Shown one piece after another: positions 15,542 through 24,116 of a stretch of DNA of 64,000 bases. The notes under the pieces are model-generated. The model was not told where the DNA came from. It was given only the letters and a program-made list of their open reading frames with translations, and did no database searches. The stretch is taken from positions 3,472,501 to 3,536,500 of the forward strand of contig NZ_JAIHOO010000001.1 in the NCBI RefSeq assembly GCF_019733395.1, written 5' to 3'. Origin of the DNA: Lysobacter sp. BMK333-48F3. GTDB lineage: Bacteria; Pseudomonadota; Gammaproteobacteria; Xanthomonadales; Xanthomonadaceae. Positions within the stretch are counted from its first letter, which is position 1. Each line of letters opens with the position of its first letter. The translations under genes and the position numbers were made by a program.

Positions 15542-17860
15542 ATGGAACGCATGCGACGTAACCGCAGCGCAGGACGGCTGGCCGCCGTGCTGGCCGCGGG
15601 CCTGATGCTGGCCGCGCCCTGGGCGCAGGCGCAGAACTTCGAAACCTATTACGGCAACCAACCTTGGCGCGACCGCGGCGAGGACGTCAAGACGGTCAAC
15701 TTCTGTCCCGGCGGCGGTTCGGTCACCGTCGGCACGCGCCGCTCCAGCGACGGACTGGAACAGGTGCTGGTGACCCGCGCCAACGACAGCGGCGTCACCG
15801 ACAACCCGGGCCTGAACACCTGGCAGCAGGCCTATCCGATCGCCGGCAGCAAACTGTCGAATGCGTTCGGCGTGATCGAACTGACCGGCGGCCGCGGTTT
15901 CGCCGTGACCGGCGCGGTCACCGTCGGCGACGGCAGCTTCGTTTACGTGCTGCAGATCGATTGCAAGGGCTATCCGCGCTGGACCACCTTGCTCGACAAC
16001 CTCGATCCCTCGCATCGCGCCACCGGCTACGACCTGATCGAAGGCGGCACCACGGTGTCGAGCACCGCCGGCAACGGCCAGATCGTGGTGGTCGGCGAAG
16101 AGATCGACCGCAACGGCCGCAGCTTCGGCCGCATCGCGCGCCTGGACCCGGCCGGCAACGTGATCTGGGACCAGGACTACGACGGCGGCAGCGATTGGCC
16201 GAACCTGCGCTTCCGCGCGGTGACCGAAAACCTGGCCGGCACCGGCGGTTACACCGACCTGGTGGTGGCCGGTTCGGCCTGGTCGAGCGCGGCGCGCGGC
16301 GGACTGATGTTCCGTACCGACGGCGGCGGCGCGCCGGTGTGCAGCAGCGTGCTCGCCACCGGCCAGGACCACCGCGACTTCCACGGCCTGGCCGCGTTGC
16401 TGAGCCCGAACTACCAGGGCGAGACGGTGCTGGTCGGCGCCGCCAGCACGCTCAGCGGCGGCAACGCCCAGGTCTACATGGCGCGCTATTCGCGCCTGAG
16501 CTGCGCGCCGAAAGTGCAGTCGGTGTGGCAGGACCGCGCCCAGGCCAGCTTCACCGCCTTCGACGTGGTCGAGGCGCGCAGCCTCGACGGACGCGACGGC
16601 GCGCTGGCGGTGGTCGGCACCATCGCCGGCACCCAGGGCTTCCTGCTCGCGGCCAATCATCGCGACCTGCTGCGTTACGGCGGCCTCGGCCCGCGCCGCT
16701 TCGGCGACAAGTTCCGCGAAAGCCTGTACGCGATCGACAGCAAGCGCGACCGCTTCATCCTCGCCGGCGACACCTACGGCGACTGGCAGGGCGTCGGCGA
16801 CGCGCAGGACGTGTACTTCGTCCAGGTCGACCCGGGCCTGAACACCGGCTGCGCCGATCCCTGGGAACCGGCCGCGGTGCCGGTCGACCTGCCGTACAAG
16901 CAGCCCTTGCCGCATCCGATCCGGATCCCCGAGTTCCGCCGCGCCGACACCCCGCTGCTGCAGGCCAGCGATTGGGGCTATGCCTGCGCGCTGGATCCGC
17001 CCGAGGGCTGCCCGGGCCTGATCAACAACGGCATCGTCCAGCTCGGCGTGTCCAACACCGGCTACCTCAACATCGAGTGTCCGAACATCGACCTGTCCAG
17101 CGGCCGCTACGGCACCCGCCTGGTCGGCCTGCGCTACATGCCGACCAACGGCGAAGCCTCGGCGCCGGGTGCGCCGTGCGAAGGCTGGGGCGTGGCCAAT
17201 GCCGATCCCTCGGCGCCGGTCACCGGCCGCACCTCGCGTTGCGCCGGCACCAGCAACATGTCGGTGGTGAGCTTCACCTCCACCCCGAGCACGGCGACCT
17301 CGGTGGTCAACGTCGGCAACACCTTCCGCGTGACCCACCAGTACACGCCGATCGCCGCGACCAGCTACCTGTACCGGGTCGACGTCAGGATCGAGAACAT
17401 CGGCCGTACTCCGGTCAACGATCTGCGTTACACCCGCGGCATCGACTACGACATCCCGCCGAACACGTTCTCCGAGTACATCACCATGGCCGGCGCTTCG
17501 CCGTTCCTGTTGGCCTGGAACAACAACGGCTTCAATTCGCTCGATCCGTTGGCGGCCAATAGCGGCACCTCGGGGCCGATGACCGATTTCGGCCCCGGCG
17601 ACCTCGGTTCGCACATGGACTTCCGCTTCGGTGCCTTGCCGGTCGGCGCTTCGCGCAGCTTCGTCACCTTCTACGGTGCGGCGCCGACCCAGACCGCGGC
17701 CTTGAACGCGCTGTCGATCGTCGGCGCGGGGCTGTACTCGTTCGGCCAGACCAACTGGGACGGCGTCGGCGGCGCCGGCAATACCAATCCCAACCCCGGC
17801 ACCTTCGGCGCCACCACCGGCGCGCCGGCGACCTTCATGTACGGCTTCAAGACGCAGTGA
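15542..17860 (+). CDS. Secreted protein of unknown function
   Basis: 772 residues with a clear signal peptide (RLAAVLAAGLMLAAPWAQA, cleavage near residue 30). The first 470 residues contain repeated short beta-rich units with the patterns VVGTxxG and VLVGAAS, compatible with a beta-propeller-like domain. The last 260 residues form a second domain beginning NNGIVQLGVSNTGYLN, containing YRVDVRIENIGRTPVNDLRY and ending FYGAAPTQTAALNALSIVGA. Six or more cysteines suggest disulphides. The ATG used places the signal peptide at the N-terminus with GAGG upstream; 14 extra codons are open upstream. A strong terminator follows. I do not recognise an enzymatic motif; it may be a surface or matrix protein. 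Confidence 0.8.
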   Translation: MERMRRNRSAGRLAAVLAAGLMLAAPWAQAQNFETYYGNQPWRDRGEDVKTVNFCPGGGSVTVGTRRSSDGLEQVLVTRANDSGVTDNPGLNTWQQAYPIAGSKLSNAFGVIELTGGRGFAVTGAVTVGDGSFVYVLQIDCKGYPRWTTLLDNLDPSHRATGYDLIEGGTTVSSTAGNGQIVVVGEEIDRNGRSFGRIARLDPAGNVIWDQDYDGGSDWPNLRFRAVTENLAGTGGYTDLVVAGSAWSSAARGGLMFRTDGGGAPVCSSVLATGQDHRDFHGLAALLSPNYQGETVLVGAASTLSGGNAQVYMARYSRLSCAPKVQSVWQDRAQASFTAFDVVEARSLDGRDGALAVVGTIAGTQGFLLAANHRDLLRYGGLGPRRFGDKFRESLYAIDSKRDRFILAGDTYGDWQGVGDAQDVYFVQVDPGLNTGCADPWEPAAVPVDLPYKQPLPHPIRIPEFRRADTPLLQASDWGYACALDPPEGCPGLINNGIVQLGVSNTGYLNIECPNIDLSSGRYGTRLVGLRYMPTNGEASAPGAPCEGWGVANADPSAPVTGRTSRCAGTSNMSVVSFTSTPSTATSVVNVGNTFRVTHQYTPIAATSYLYRVDVRIENIGRTPVNDLRYTRGIDYDIPPNTFSEYITMAGASPFLLAWNNNGFNSLDPLAANSGTSGPMTDFGPGDLGSHMDFRFGALPVGASRSFVTFYGAAPTQTAALNALSIVGAGLYSFGQTNWDGVGGAGNTNPNPGTFGATTGAPATFMYGFKTQ

Positions 17861-17890
17861 TCGCCGCGGCGACGGCCGGCGCTACGGCCG

Positions 17891-19216
17891 TCATCGCACG
17901 CGAGCCCCGGGGGCCTGTGCCCCCGGGGCATTTTCGTATCCGCCGCGGCGCAGGCTGCGCTGCAGGTGCCAGACCCCAAGCAGCAGGCACAGCGCGATCG
18001 CCGCGGCCAGGGCCGCGGCCGCCGGCGCCAGGCGCAGGCGGTCGGCGAGCAGGCCGGCGAGCAGGGTCGCCAGCGGCATCGCGCCCATGGTCGCGGCCGA
18101 GAACCAGGTCATCTCGCGGCCCATGCGCCGCGCGTCGGCGTTGCGCTGCAGCCACGACAGCGACTGGATGCCGTAATAGTTCGACGCCGCGGCTAGCAGA
18201 CAGAACGCGGCCAGGGTCGGCGCCAACGTGGCGCTGGCGGCGAGCAGCGCATAGGCGAGGGCGGCGACCGCCCAGCACAGCAGGATCTTGCCCAGCACCG
18301 ACGGCAGACGCTCGCTGGCGCGCGCCGCCAACGGCGCGGCGACGGCGATGCCGGCGAACTGGGCCAGATAGACCAGGAAATAGCGCGCGTCGCCGCGCTC
18401 GACCAGCAACAAGGGCAGCAGCACCTGCACCGGGCCGAAGGCCAGCACGGTGCTGGCCAGCAGGTAGGCGTAGTAGCTGCGCGGCACTGCGGTCGTCGCG
18501 CCCGCTTGGGCGCAAGCTTCGACGTGTGCGTTCGTGTTCGCGTCGTTGTTCGCGCTGCCGCTACGACGCACCGGCCCGCGCCGGCGCACCGCCGCCAGCA
18601 GCCACAGCGAGGCCGCCACGCAGGCGGCGTCGATCCAGAACGCCCAGGCCAGCCCGCGGGCGTCGTCGCTGCTCAGGATCAGGCTGCCGGCGAGCATCGG
18701 CAGCAAGGTCATCGCCAGGCTGGAAGCGACCGCGAACACCGCGTTGCCGGCGCTGAGCAGCGGCTTGCGGATATAGAGGCCGAAACTGGCGCGGCCGGCC
18801 GGGTAGGCCAGGGCCCAGACCAGGCCGCCGAGCAGGGCGATCGCGTACACGCTTTCGATCGCGATCCGGCCACTGCCGGCCAGGATCGCCAAGGCGGCGT
18901 TGAGCGCGACGTAACAGGCGCGGCACCACCACAGCACGCGCAGCGGGTCGAGCCGGTCGAGCAGGCCGCGCCCCAGCCACAGCAGCAGCGCGCTGGGCAA
19001 CGCCTCGATCGCCGCGGTCAGGCCCAGGTCGAAGGCGCGGCCGGTCAGGCGCATGACCAGGAACGGCAGGGCGATCAGGGTGAAGCTGGCGCCGAAGGTG
19101 GTGATCAGATTGTCGAGCAGCAGCCAGCCCAGGCGCGGATCGCGCCGGCTCAGCCGCCACAGGCGCGCGCTGTCGGCGGCCTGGCGGCGCAGCGCAGGCC
19201 AGGCCCGCGGGAGCAT
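17891..19216 (-). CDS. Major facilitator superfamily transporter
   Basis: 441 residues with about 12 membrane helices, a central cytoplasmic loop (about 205-235, polar with SANNDANTNAHVE) and the loop motif ERLPSVLGK in the second half. The N-terminal half contains LDNLITTFGASFTLIALP and LAYPAGRASFGLYI, as in MFS permeases of the multidrug/macrolide efflux type. It follows a methyltransferase-like gene by 25 bp on the same strand and is probably co-transcribed. The block is divergent from a NodC-like / NodB-like pair, so an exporter role for a modified amino-sugar product is possible but unproven. Its last codons overlap the neighbour's terminator hairpin. Confidence 0.75.
   Translation of the reverse strand: MLPRAWPALRRQAADSARLWRLSRRDPRLGWLLLDNLITTFGASFTLIALPFLVMRLTGRAFDLGLTAAIEALPSALLLWLGRGLLDRLDPLRVLWWCRACYVALNAALAILAGSGRIAIESVYAIALLGGLVWALAYPAGRASFGLYIRKPLLSAGNAVFAVASSLAMTLLPMLAGSLILSSDDARGLAWAFWIDAACVAASLWLLAAVRRRGPVRRSGSANNDANTNAHVEACAQAGATTAVPRSYYAYLLASTVLAFGPVQVLLPLLLVERGDARYFLVYLAQFAGIAVAAPLAARASERLPSVLGKILLCWAVAALAYALLAASATLAPTLAAFCLLAAASNYYGIQSLSWLQRNADARRMGREMTWFSAATMGAMPLATLLAGLLADRLRLAPAAAALAAAIALCLLLGVWHLQRSLRRGGYENAPGAQAPGARVR
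17904..17935 (+). terminator. Intrinsic terminator inside the MFS gene 3' end
   Basis: An 11-bp perfect GC stem (GCCCCGGGGGC / GCCCCCGGGGC, 17904-17929) with a CTGT loop, then CATTTT. It terminates the secreted-protein gene. The same bases encode the last residues of the convergent MFS transporter (GAQAPGA). Confidence 0.85.
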
Positions 19217-19241
19217 TGCCGAAGCGCCCGCGCGCGCCGGC

Positions 19242-19928
19242 TCAGGACGCGGCCGCGCCGGCGCGGCGCAGGAAGAACAGCTCGCCGTCGCGTTCCACCG
19301 CCAGGCCGTAGGCGCTGGCGATCGCGCGCAGCTTGCCGGCGTCCAGGCGCCATACCGGCTCGACGTCGTCGACGCCCAGGTCCAGGGTCCATTGCATGCC
19401 CAGCCAATGGGTGAGGACGAAGCCGCGCTCGCTCAGCAGCCCGGCCAGGGTTTCGAAATAACGTTCCAGATGGCGCTGGCAACAGGCGAAGCTGGCCAGG
19501 TTGTTGTCGAGCACGCAGTCGTAGCGGCGTGCGCGGAACTGTTCGGCGAACTCCAGGCCGTGCTTGTTGAGCAGATGCACCTGGTAGTCGGCGATGCCGA
19601 GGCTGCGGCCGTGTTCCCATTCGCCCGCCGCCACGGTCACCGACGTCACCCGCGCGCGGCCGGCCAGCAGGCGCGCGACCGAGGAGTTGCCGGTGCCGAT
19701 GTGCAGCACCTCGCGTCCGTCCAGCTCGGCCTGTTGCAGCCAGTGGTTGATCGCCTGCTGGTCCTCGGTCGGCTCGCACTGCGAGTAGTCGAGCAGGGGC
19801 CAGGTGGCGCGCTGCTCGGCGGCCTGATGGGTGTCGACCTGCGGTTCGCGCCCGCAGTCCAGGCGCTGCGCGCCGATGTCGAAGCGCGGCCGGAACGCGG
19901 TCGCGGAGGAGGTCGTGGATGAGGTCAT
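19242..19928 (-). CDS. Class I SAM-dependent methyltransferase-like protein
   Basis: 228 residues. A Rossmann-type motif I is seen in VLHIGTGNSSVARLL (G-x-G-x-S), followed by VTSVTVAAGEWEHG, where the acidic residue ending strand 2 is expected. DCVLDNNLASFACCQRH then fits motif IV/post-I of a class I methyltransferase. The C-terminus (LTHWLGMQWTLDLGVDDVEPVW) is a small beta-rich lid. The first 30 residues are polar and low in complexity, and no good ribosome site precedes the chosen ATG, so a downstream start is possible. It is first in a two-gene unit with the MFS transporter, divergent from a glycosyltransferase. Substrate unknown. Confidence 0.65.
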   Translation of the reverse strand: MTSSTTSSATAFRPRFDIGAQRLDCGREPQVDTHQAAEQRATWPLLDYSQCEPTEDQQAINHWLQQAELDGREVLHIGTGNSSVARLLAGRARVTSVTVAAGEWEHGRSLGIADYQVHLLNKHGLEFAEQFRARRYDCVLDNNLASFACCQRHLERYFETLAGLLSERGFVLTHWLGMQWTLDLGVDDVEPVWRLDAGKLRAIASAYGLAVERDGELFFLRRAGAAAS

Positions 19929-20293
19929 GGCGTCGGTCGGTGCGAGCGGTGCGGATCGATTCTTCAACGCGCGCCGGCGCGGTGTCGAGCGAATGCGCGC
20001 GCCGTTGCCGGAACTGCTAAAGGTCGTCACAGAAAACGCAGTGCGCCTGCTTTCATTCTTGCTTGCGAAAAACGCGGCCATGCATCGCGTTTTCGAAAGC
20101 GAACCGAGTAAAAAGTTTCGCTTGCAAGCGTTCCGCGTTTTGCCGTGCCTCCCCCCGCTGTAGCCAACGCAAGCACCGAACGTGCGGCCCTGCCCAGCAG
20201 GCGCCGTATCGACGCGTCCGGTCTGCCCAACAGACCCTGCGATCCGCCGTACGCGAAGCGTGCGCGGGCCGCGTTGCCGGATGCGTTCTCCCC
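19929..20293. promoter_or_regulatory. Divergent intergenic region with palindromes
   Basis: 365 bp between divergent genes, with a locally AT-richer core (about 20030-20150). It contains a perfect 12-bp palindrome, CGCTTGCAAGCG (20119-20130), and an imperfect inverted repeat (CGAAAAACGCG near 20067 with CGCGTTTTCG near 20088). No promoter can be assigned with confidence. An in-frame ATG at 20063 could extend the glycosyltransferase by 77 residues, but the translated stretch is basic and unlike the family. Confidence 0.4.
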
Positions 20294-21484
20294 ATGCTGA
20301 GCCAGTTCGTTCTGACCGGTCTGGTCGGTTTCTCGACCCTGATCCTGTTGTGCTGCCTGATCTTCCTCGCCGGCTGGGCGGTGTGGCGCGCCTTGCGCCG
20401 GCCGCCGTCGCCGACCCTGGCCGACTATCCCTTCGTCTCGATCCTGGTGCCGTTCTACAACGAGCCGCCGGCCTCGTTCCTGCGCACGCTGGAGGCGATC
20501 GAGAACGCCGAGTACCCCGGCCGGATCGAAGTGTTGTTGGTCGACGACGGTTCGACCAACGCCACCCCGCAGGCGCTGGCGCAGTGGCTGCGGCAACCGC
20601 GCGAGAAGCATTACCGCCTGGTGCCGCTGGCGCGCAACGGCGGCGCCAAGGGCCTGGCCCTGGACGCGGCGCTGCCGCAGCTGGCGCCGGAGTCGGACGT
20701 GGTGACGGTGATCGACAGCGACACGGTGATCCTGCCGTGCTCGTTGCGGCGCGCGGTCGAAGCCTTGTACGCCTCGCCGCGCCACGCCGCCGCCTGCGGC
20801 CTGATCGTGCCCGACGAGCGCCATCGCTCCTGGCTGCACCGGCTGCAGTTCTACGAACACGTCGGCGCGCTGGCGGCGATCCGCTACGTGCAAAGCAAGA
20901 TCGGCGTGGTCAACGTGGTCGCCGGCGCGTTCTCGCTGCACCGCACCGCGGTGATCCGCGAACTCGGCGGCTGGGGCGACTGGCTGGTCGAGGACATTTC
21001 CTGGACCTGGCGCGCCTTCGCCCACGGCTATTCCATCGCCTACGCGCCGGACGCGATCGCCTACACGATCTGCCCGACCACCCTGCAAGGCCTGTTCCGC
21101 CAGCGTCGGCGCTGGGCGCGCGGGCGGCTGGAGTCGTTCCGGGTCGCCTGGCGGATTTCCTGGGCGCGGACCATGACCATGCTGCCGTGGTGGCTGCTGT
21201 GGGCGCAGTCGGCGCTGGTACCGACCTTGCTGTTGCTGATCGCCGGCGCGCTGGTCTACCGCAGCCCCAGCCTGCTCGCGGTGGCCGGCCTGAACTGGTT
21301 GCTGATGGCGGCGCTGAACTTCGTCTCGATGATCCAGGCCCGCACCCGGCTCGGCTTGCGTCCGCTCGACCTGGCCCTGGTGTCGGTGTGCAACACCGTC
21401 ATCGACGTGCTGTTGCTGCCGGCCAACCTGATCGGCCTGCTCGACGAACTGCGCGGCGGTCGCAAGACCTGGCTGACCCGCTGA
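20294..21484 (+). CDS. Processive GT2 glycosyltransferase (NodC/IcaA/HasA-like)
   Basis: 396 residues. An N-terminal membrane helix (about 8-34), then a GT-A domain with SILVPFYNEPP, VDDGS (83-87), DSD (141-143), ED (233-234) and QRRRW (270-274), then four C-terminal membrane helices. The D,D,D,QxxRW pattern and membrane layout are those of inner-membrane synthases of chitin oligomers, hyaluronan, PNAG or cellulose. It is not the PNAG synthase, which is encoded in the separate pga operon. The next gene, 7 bp downstream, is a NodB-like deacetylase, so the product is probably an N-acetylglucosamine-containing oligomer or polymer that is then deacetylated. The start lacks a strong ribosome site. 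Confidence 0.8.
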   Translation: MLSQFVLTGLVGFSTLILLCCLIFLAGWAVWRALRRPPSPTLADYPFVSILVPFYNEPPASFLRTLEAIENAEYPGRIEVLLVDDGSTNATPQALAQWLRQPREKHYRLVPLARNGGAKGLALDAALPQLAPESDVVTVIDSDTVILPCSLRRAVEALYASPRHAAACGLIVPDERHRSWLHRLQFYEHVGALAAIRYVQSKIGVVNVVAGAFSLHRTAVIRELGGWGDWLVEDISWTWRAFAHGYSIAYAPDAIAYTICPTTLQGLFRQRRRWARGRLESFRVAWRISWARTMTMLPWWLLWAQSALVPTLLLLIAGALVYRSPSLLAVAGLNWLLMAALNFVSMIQARTRLGLRPLDLALVSVCNTVIDVLLLPANLIGLLDELRGGRKTWLTR

Positions 21485-21491
21485 GCCGCGC

Positions 21492-22205
21492 ATGGACTGG
21501 CACGGATTCCTGCAGCACCGCCCGCAAGCCTATCTCGGCCGCGGCGCGCCGGACCGGCGGGTGCTGGCGCTGACGTTCGACGACGGCCCCGGCGCGGCGA
21601 CCCCGGACTTGCTGGACGCATTGGCCGAACTGGACGTGCGCGCCAGCTTCTTCTGCGTCGGCGCGGCGATGCGCGCGCGGCCGGCGCTGGTGCGGCGCTT
21701 GCTCGACGAGGGGCATGAGCTGGGCAACCACTCCGAGCGCCATGCCGACGCGCGCGGCATCGAGGCCGGACGATGGATGCGCGAAGAGGTGGCGCCGGCC
21801 GCGCAGGCGCTGGCGGCCGCTTGCGGATCGACGCTGCAGGCCGCGCCCGCGCCCTTGTTCCGCCCGGCCTACGGCGAAATCGACGCCGCGCAATACGAGG
21901 CCCTGGCCGCGGCCGGCTACACCGTGGTCGGCTGGTCGGTCGACCCGCGCGACTGGCTGGAGCCGGACGCGCCCGGCTACGTACCCTGCGTGGTCGAATC
22001 GGTGCTGGCGCGTATCCACCCCGGCGCGATCGTGCTGCTGCACGACGGCGACGACGAAAGCGGCCGCGCGCGCGGCGGCATCGTCGAGATCGTGCGCCGG
22101 CTGGTGCCGGCGCTGCGCGGTCAGGGCTATGGCTTGGTCAGGGCCGGCGATTTGTTGGCCGAGCGGCCACCGACCGATCCGGAGCGGGCCAGCGCCGCGA
22201 ACTGA
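21492..22205 (+). CDS. NodB-like polysaccharide deacetylase (CE4)
   Basis: 237 residues, essentially only a NodB homology domain. TFDDG (28-32) provides the catalytic base and metal Asp, H80-SER-H84 the metal histidines, FRPAYGEID motif 3, and IVLLHDGDDE motif 5 with the late histidine. No signal peptide is seen, so it probably works in the cytoplasm on a nascent or lipid-linked oligosaccharide, like rhizobial NodB, rather than on finished cell-wall polymer. It is tightly coupled to the GT2 gene upstream. The pair resembles nodC-nodB in composition; whether the product is a chitin oligomer is inference. Confidence 0.85.
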   Translation: MDWHGFLQHRPQAYLGRGAPDRRVLALTFDDGPGAATPDLLDALAELDVRASFFCVGAAMRARPALVRRLLDEGHELGNHSERHADARGIEAGRWMREEVAPAAQALAAACGSTLQAAPAPLFRPAYGEIDAAQYEALAAAGYTVVGWSVDPRDWLEPDAPGYVPCVVESVLARIHPGAIVLLHDGDDESGRARGGIVEIVRRLVPALRGQGYGLVRAGDLLAERPPTDPERASAAN

Positions 22206-22246
22206 ACCTGTGTCGGTTGTCTATGCGATGCGGATGCGGATGCGGC

Positions 22247-22810
22247 TCAGCGCTTGGCGGCCGTCGTCTCGAGCCGGGTCAACGCGCCCGGCGTCCAGGC
22301 GTAGTGCCAGGTATGCCGGCCCGGCGGCGGACACTTGTCCGCGCACTGCGGCGCATCCTTGCGGGCGACGAAAGCGACCGAAATGCGCCCGCCCTCGACC
22401 CGGATCGACTCGACCTCGCCAGGAATCTGCGCGCTGGCGTTCTCGACGTAGCCGAGCGCGCGGACCCGGGCCAGGTGGGCTTTCTCCGCTGCGTCGCTCA
22501 GGCGCGAGGGTTGCGCGCGTCCATCGTTCGGGCGCAGCGCGTCCAGCACCGTCAGCGAATTCTCGCAATCGAAGTTGGCCTGGCTGCAGGTGGCCGTCAG
22601 CAGGAACAGGATTTCGGACCGGCCGTCGCCGTCGAGATCGGCGACCTGGACCCGGCGGGCGCGGAAATCGCTTTGGATGTCGTCGCCGGAGCGGTTGCCG
22701 GCGGCGGCGTCCGCCGCGCGCTGGGCCAGGGCCGGAGTCGGTGGCGCGGCGGACGATATGCCCGCCCAGCAGGCGAGCGACAGCGACAAGAGGACGACGA
22801 TCCTTGGCAT
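22247..22810 (-). CDS. Secreted protein with one calcium-loop-like DxDGDGxxE motif
   Basis: 187 residues. Signal peptide (VVLLSLSLACWAGISSA, cleaved near 22). The mature part has VADLDGDGRSEILFL at about 57-71, an EF-hand-like or FG-GAP-like calcium loop, and four cysteines (CSQANFDC and CADKC), likely forming disulphides. The rest is polar and ends in a beta-rich WHYAWTPGALTRLE. It has its own start (MPRIVV) and is convergent with the NodB-like gene. I do not recognise a family; a small periplasmic or secreted protein is all that can be said. Confidence 0.7.
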   Translation of the reverse strand: MPRIVVLLSLSLACWAGISSAAPPTPALAQRAADAAAGNRSGDDIQSDFRARRVQVADLDGDGRSEILFLLTATCSQANFDCENSLTVLDALRPNDGRAQPSRLSDAAEKAHLARVRALGYVENASAQIPGEVESIRVEGGRISVAFVARKDAPQCADKCPPPGRHTWHYAWTPGALTRLETTAAKR

Positions 22811-22981
22811 GACGACGATTCCCTGATGCCTCGGACCCGAGGCGGCAGCGGCTTAGATAACGCAGCCGCCGGCGCAGCGCAACGAGACGCCGACCGGGTC
22901 GGTGTTGCGCCGCGGCACGGCGGGGCTGGCCCGGGCGGCGGCGTGGGCCGCCTGGCGCCCCGGCGCGCGTCCGGCGCCGGT

Positions 22982-22995
22982 TTGATCTGGGTCAA
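22982..22995 (+). promoter_or_regulatory. FNR/Anr-type box upstream of nap
   Basis: TTGAT-CTGG-GTCAA, nine of ten matches to the FNR/Anr/Dnr consensus TTGAT-N4-ATCAA. If it is a class II site (centre at -41.5), transcription would start near 23030 with TAGGCT (23017-23022) as a weak -10, leaving a leader of about 100 nt before napE. The rest of the 321-bp gap shows nothing else clear. Confidence 0.7.
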
Positions 22996-23131
22996 GCCGC
23001 GCCTGCGACGACCGCCTAGGCTGGTGCGCATTGCGTCCGCGGCTGCGCCTGCGCACGGGGTCGCAATGTGGGGCCGGAGGCTTGTGCTAGCGTCCGGCGG
23101 GTATCGCCCAGCCAACGCCAGGTGATGACGG

Positions 23132-23299
23132 ATGAAGCGGCCTGCGGACACTACGGACGGCGGCAAACGGCGCGAACGCGCGGCCTTCCTGTTGCTGACC
23201 GGCGTGGTGTTTCCGCTGCTGGCGGTGCTCGCCGTTGCCGGTTACGGCTTCGCGGTGTGGATCTGGCAGATCTTCACCGGTCCGCCGACGGGGCACTGA
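23132..23299 (+). CDS. napE: Periplasmic nitrate reductase accessory membrane protein NapE
   Basis: 55 residues. A short basic start (MKRPADTTDGGKRRERAAF), one membrane helix (about 19-48: FPLLAVLAVAGYGFAVWIWQ) and a short tail, FTGPPTGH. Size, topology and the GYGFAVWIWQ pattern match NapE, a small inner-membrane protein of unknown exact role in nap operons. It is first in the operon, 5 bp before napF. Confidence 0.85.
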   Translation: MKRPADTTDGGKRRERAAFLLLTGVVFPLLAVLAVAGYGFAVWIWQIFTGPPTGH

Positions 23300-23304
23300 C
23301 GGCC

Positions 23305-23802
23305 ATGACGGCGACCGGCCTGAGCCGACGCGAACTGCTGTTCGGGCGCGCTGCGTCTGTTGCGCCGCTGCGCCCGCCGTGGGCGCTGGCCGAATCGGCT
23401 TTCCTAGAGGCATGCACGCGCTGCGATGCCTGTGTCGACGCCTGCCCGGAACGAGTGCTCGCGCGCGACGCCGCGGGCCGGCCGAGGTTCGATCCGCAGT
23501 TGGGCGAATGCAGTTTCTGCGGCGCCTGCGCCGAAGCCTGCGTGCCCGGCGCCTTGCGTCGGTCGGCCGCCTCGGCGCCGTGGACTTTGCGCGCGCTGGT
23601 TTCCGAGCGCTGCCTCGGCGATCAAGGCGTGGTCTGCCGGAGTTGCGAAGAAGCCTGCCCGGAACTGGCGGTGCTGCGACCCCGCGGCCGCCACGGCGGG
23701 GTGGCGGTGGATGCCGACCGCTGCAGCGGCTGCGGCGCCTGCATCGGCGTGTGCCCCGCCGGCGCGCTGCGGCTGCAAGCCGCCACGGAGACGGCGCGAT
23801 GA
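23305..23802 (+). CDS. napF: Ferredoxin-type protein NapF
   Basis: 165 residues, cytoplasmic iron-sulphur protein that assists NapA maturation or iron-sulphur loading. Cysteine sets: C37/C40/C43/C47, C69/C72/C75/C79, C111/C114/C118 with C103 nearby, and C140/C143/C146/C150. The LSRRELLFGRAA start is typical of NapF and is not a working Tat signal. Its stop overlaps the napD start (ATGA). Confidence 0.93.
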   Translation: MTATGLSRRELLFGRAASVAPLRPPWALAESAFLEACTRCDACVDACPERVLARDAAGRPRFDPQLGECSFCGACAEACVPGALRRSAASAPWTLRALVSERCLGDQGVVCRSCEEACPELAVLRPRGRHGGVAVDADRCSGCGACIGVCPAGALRLQAATETAR

Positions 23803-24113
23803 AGCCCGACGGCAAGCACCCTGGCGAGCGCGAGGCCGAGGTGCACATCGCCAGCTTCGTGGTCCAGCACCGGCCCAACGCCGCCGCCCGGGTGGCCGCG
23901 GCGGTCGCGGCTTACTCCGACCTGGAACTGGCCGTGGCCGGCGCCACCGGCAGCGTGGTGGTCTGCGAGTCGGCCGACCGCCGGGTGCTGACCGAACGCA
24001 TCGACGCGCTGCGCGAAACGTCCGGCGTGCTCAACGTGCTGCTGGTCTATCACCACGCCGAGCCGCGCGCCGCGCTCGAGCAACCCATCGACCCCCCTTC
24101 GCAGGCGGACTAG
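23799..24113 (+). CDS. napD: NapD, NapA signal-peptide chaperone
   Basis: 104 residues. NapD binds the Tat signal of NapA and holds it in the cytoplasm until the cofactor is inserted. Seen here: VHIASFVVQHRPNAAARVAA, a ferredoxin-like beta-alpha-beta core with AVAGATGSVVVCESADRR, and VLNVLLVYHH at the end. The start overlaps napF by 4 nt and napA follows after 3 bp, so translation is probably coupled. The first 14 residues are a polar extension. Confidence 0.92.
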   Translation: MKPDGKHPGEREAEVHIASFVVQHRPNAAARVAAAVAAYSDLELAVAGATGSVVVCESADRRVLTERIDALRETSGVLNVLLVYHHAEPRAALEQPIDPPSQAD

Positions 24114-24116
24114 CCC

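Noticed and set aside
20294..22205. Second PNAG operon
   Set aside because: No PgaA-like porin or PgaD is present and the deacetylase lacks a signal and GH153 domain, so it is not a pga system.
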